From Nematocida homosporus (Eukaryota > Microsporidia): a DNA stretch of 64,000 nucleotides. Shown piece after piece: positions 63,136 through 64,000 of the stretch; position 1 is the stretch's first letter, and each line of letters starts with the position of its first letter. The stretch covers positions 186,001-250,000 of the forward strand of contig NW_026250689.1 in NCBI RefSeq assembly GCF_024244095.1. Reading direction: 5' to 3'. The notes below the pieces were generated by a model. The model was given only the letters and a program-made list of their open reading frames with translations. It did no database searches and was not told where the DNA came from. The position numbers were made by a program, and so were the translations under genes.

Positions 63136-64000
63136 TCTACACTGTTTGTTTGGTGTTGAAGCTACTTGTTTAGTCCGGGATATGTGATTAGACTACTTTA
63201 TAGCCAAGGCCTATATTTATGCCATTCCTAGACCATTCCCAGACTAGTCTTATCAAAAACGTTTAATATATTCTTTGTTGTGTATAGGTCAGATAACCCA
63301 TTTATTTTGAACAGCAGCCATCTGTGTGAGTTTAAGTCTAAACAACACCTAGCATTAGTGGAATACATGAATCTTGCCAACATAATTGTCAGAGCATACA
63401 AACCCAATAGAATCTTGCACATAATGCAGTGTAATTTGGATCAGCGATGATAAAATCAAGTATAACACAGGTTCCAAGAGAAAAACCATCGGAATCCGTA
63501 TACAAAGACCAAAAGCTGTGATAAGATACCGGAAGATTGCATCCGGGAAAATAGTGTATAGGACAGATACAGTGAGGGCTGATTCAGGAAGAAATCAGAT
63601 ATAATATTGAGTCGAGACATTAACTGGGCGGGGAGAGTAGTGAAGAAGCAGAGAAGGGCCTGTCTTCCCTACCACTATTCGATGGTATATGGTTCGCCGG
63701 AGCATTGCCAGCAGTGTTTGCTATCTTATTAGCAGCAGCATTATTTAGCAGAGCCTACAACCACCCTTGAGCACCACCATTGTCTTATTCTGTTTATCTG
63801 GTCACAAGTGAAAGTATCAGCCCTTCCTGTCCATCACCAATACAGGTTTCTTCTTCTATCAGCTCCTCATGAGCCACTGAATTTGATGGCCTGCTAGAAG
63901 GGGGAGGGTTATGCTTTAAGAACATCATAGTAAAACATGGTGTGAAGAACAAAGTAATGGCAAGACTACACCGAGCAGAACTGATGAACAAATAAAGAAT
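63136..64000. other. Right-edge region, no gene supported
   Basis: AT-rich unique DNA. A 64-codon minus-strand frame at 63228-63422 starts with ATG and a hydrophobic stretch, and another minus-strand frame (63794-63991) lacks a good ATG. Neither is supported enough to call. Confidence 0.45.

Noticed and set aside
63228..63422. 64-codon minus-strand frame with a hydrophobic start
   Set aside because: It has an ATG but no other support; the length is easily reached by chance.
63794..63991. 65-codon minus-strand frame at the right edge
   Set aside because: It opens with TTG, has a low-complexity tail and no family resemblance; it could be part of a gene beyond the edge but cannot be supported.
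1..64000. tRNA or rRNA genes
   Set aside because: I looked for T-loop motifs and conserved rRNA blocks in the spacers and found none that I could support by eye.
1..64000. CRISPR array
   Set aside because: Tandem repeats here have no regular unique spacers and the genome is eukaryotic.

Overview
The window reads as AT-rich nuclear DNA of a microsporidian or a very close relative. Supporting features: nearly all genes are intronless, proteins are shorter than their yeast counterparts (REI1 280 aa, BUD32 224 aa, RIX7 545 aa), genes lie close together or overlap, the core nuclear machinery is eukaryotic (RNA polymerase II RPB1 with a heptad tail, a MYST acetyltransferase with chromo barrel, eS8, eL36, NHP2, BMS1, LCB1), and many orphan secreted or membrane proteins are present. 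I cannot name the species. A signal-peptide plus RING protein at the left edge resembles proteins of lineage-specific families known from Nematocida, but that is only suggestive. In a eukaryote only ATG starts are credible, so several starts here are moved to the first ATG.

Layout. 0-7.9 kb: a 5'-truncated secreted RING-H2 protein, the AAA ATPase RIX7, two tail-anchored orphans and an acidic orphan. 8.4-13.8 kb: BMS1, then a tightly overlapping trio (two membrane orphans and a Qa-SNARE). 14.3-23.8 kb: a multi-pass membrane protein, NHP2, an AN1 zinc-finger protein, an orphan with an internal duplication, LCB1 and eL36, separated by long low-complexity spacers. 24-28.7 kb: a large helical orphan and the MYST acetyltransferase. 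29-32 kb: three small single-pass membrane proteins that share one promoter block. 32.7-38.9 kb: RPB1 and BUD32. 39-41.7 kb: a decayed non-LTR (LINE-type) retrotransposon. 41.9-52.4 kb: a Ctf4/WDHD1-like protein, long-form tRNase Z (broken by an 8-N gap), eS8, a CDK-like kinase and REI1 sharing one CATG start site, an orphan, and a JJJ1/DNAJC21-type J protein. 52.7-63.1 kb: host-exposed-type proteins (two large secreted orphans, a broken secreted/membrane gene), neutral trehalase and a membrane protein with a MIR-like segment.

How the genes work together. Ribosome assembly and ribosomal proteins are over-represented: RIX7, BMS1, NHP2, eL36, eS8, REI1 and JJJ1. REI1 and JJJ1 act in the same cytoplasmic pre-60S step in yeast and lie about 1.3 kb apart. 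A second theme is the surface and secretory system: SNARE, LCB1, secreted orphans and the promoter-sharing membrane genes.

The strongest new signal is a 16-20 bp palindrome (core TTTCCTAATTAGGAAA), 36-38 bp upstream of the ATG of three adjacent membrane-protein genes. A near copy lies at the same spacing before a fourth gene and a degenerate copy before a fifth. It looks like the operator of a small regulon of surface proteins. The second is a 3'-end design: AATAAA overlaps the stop codon in many genes and is followed by long G/T-rich low-complexity DNA, while 5' flanks are A/C-rich on the coding strand.
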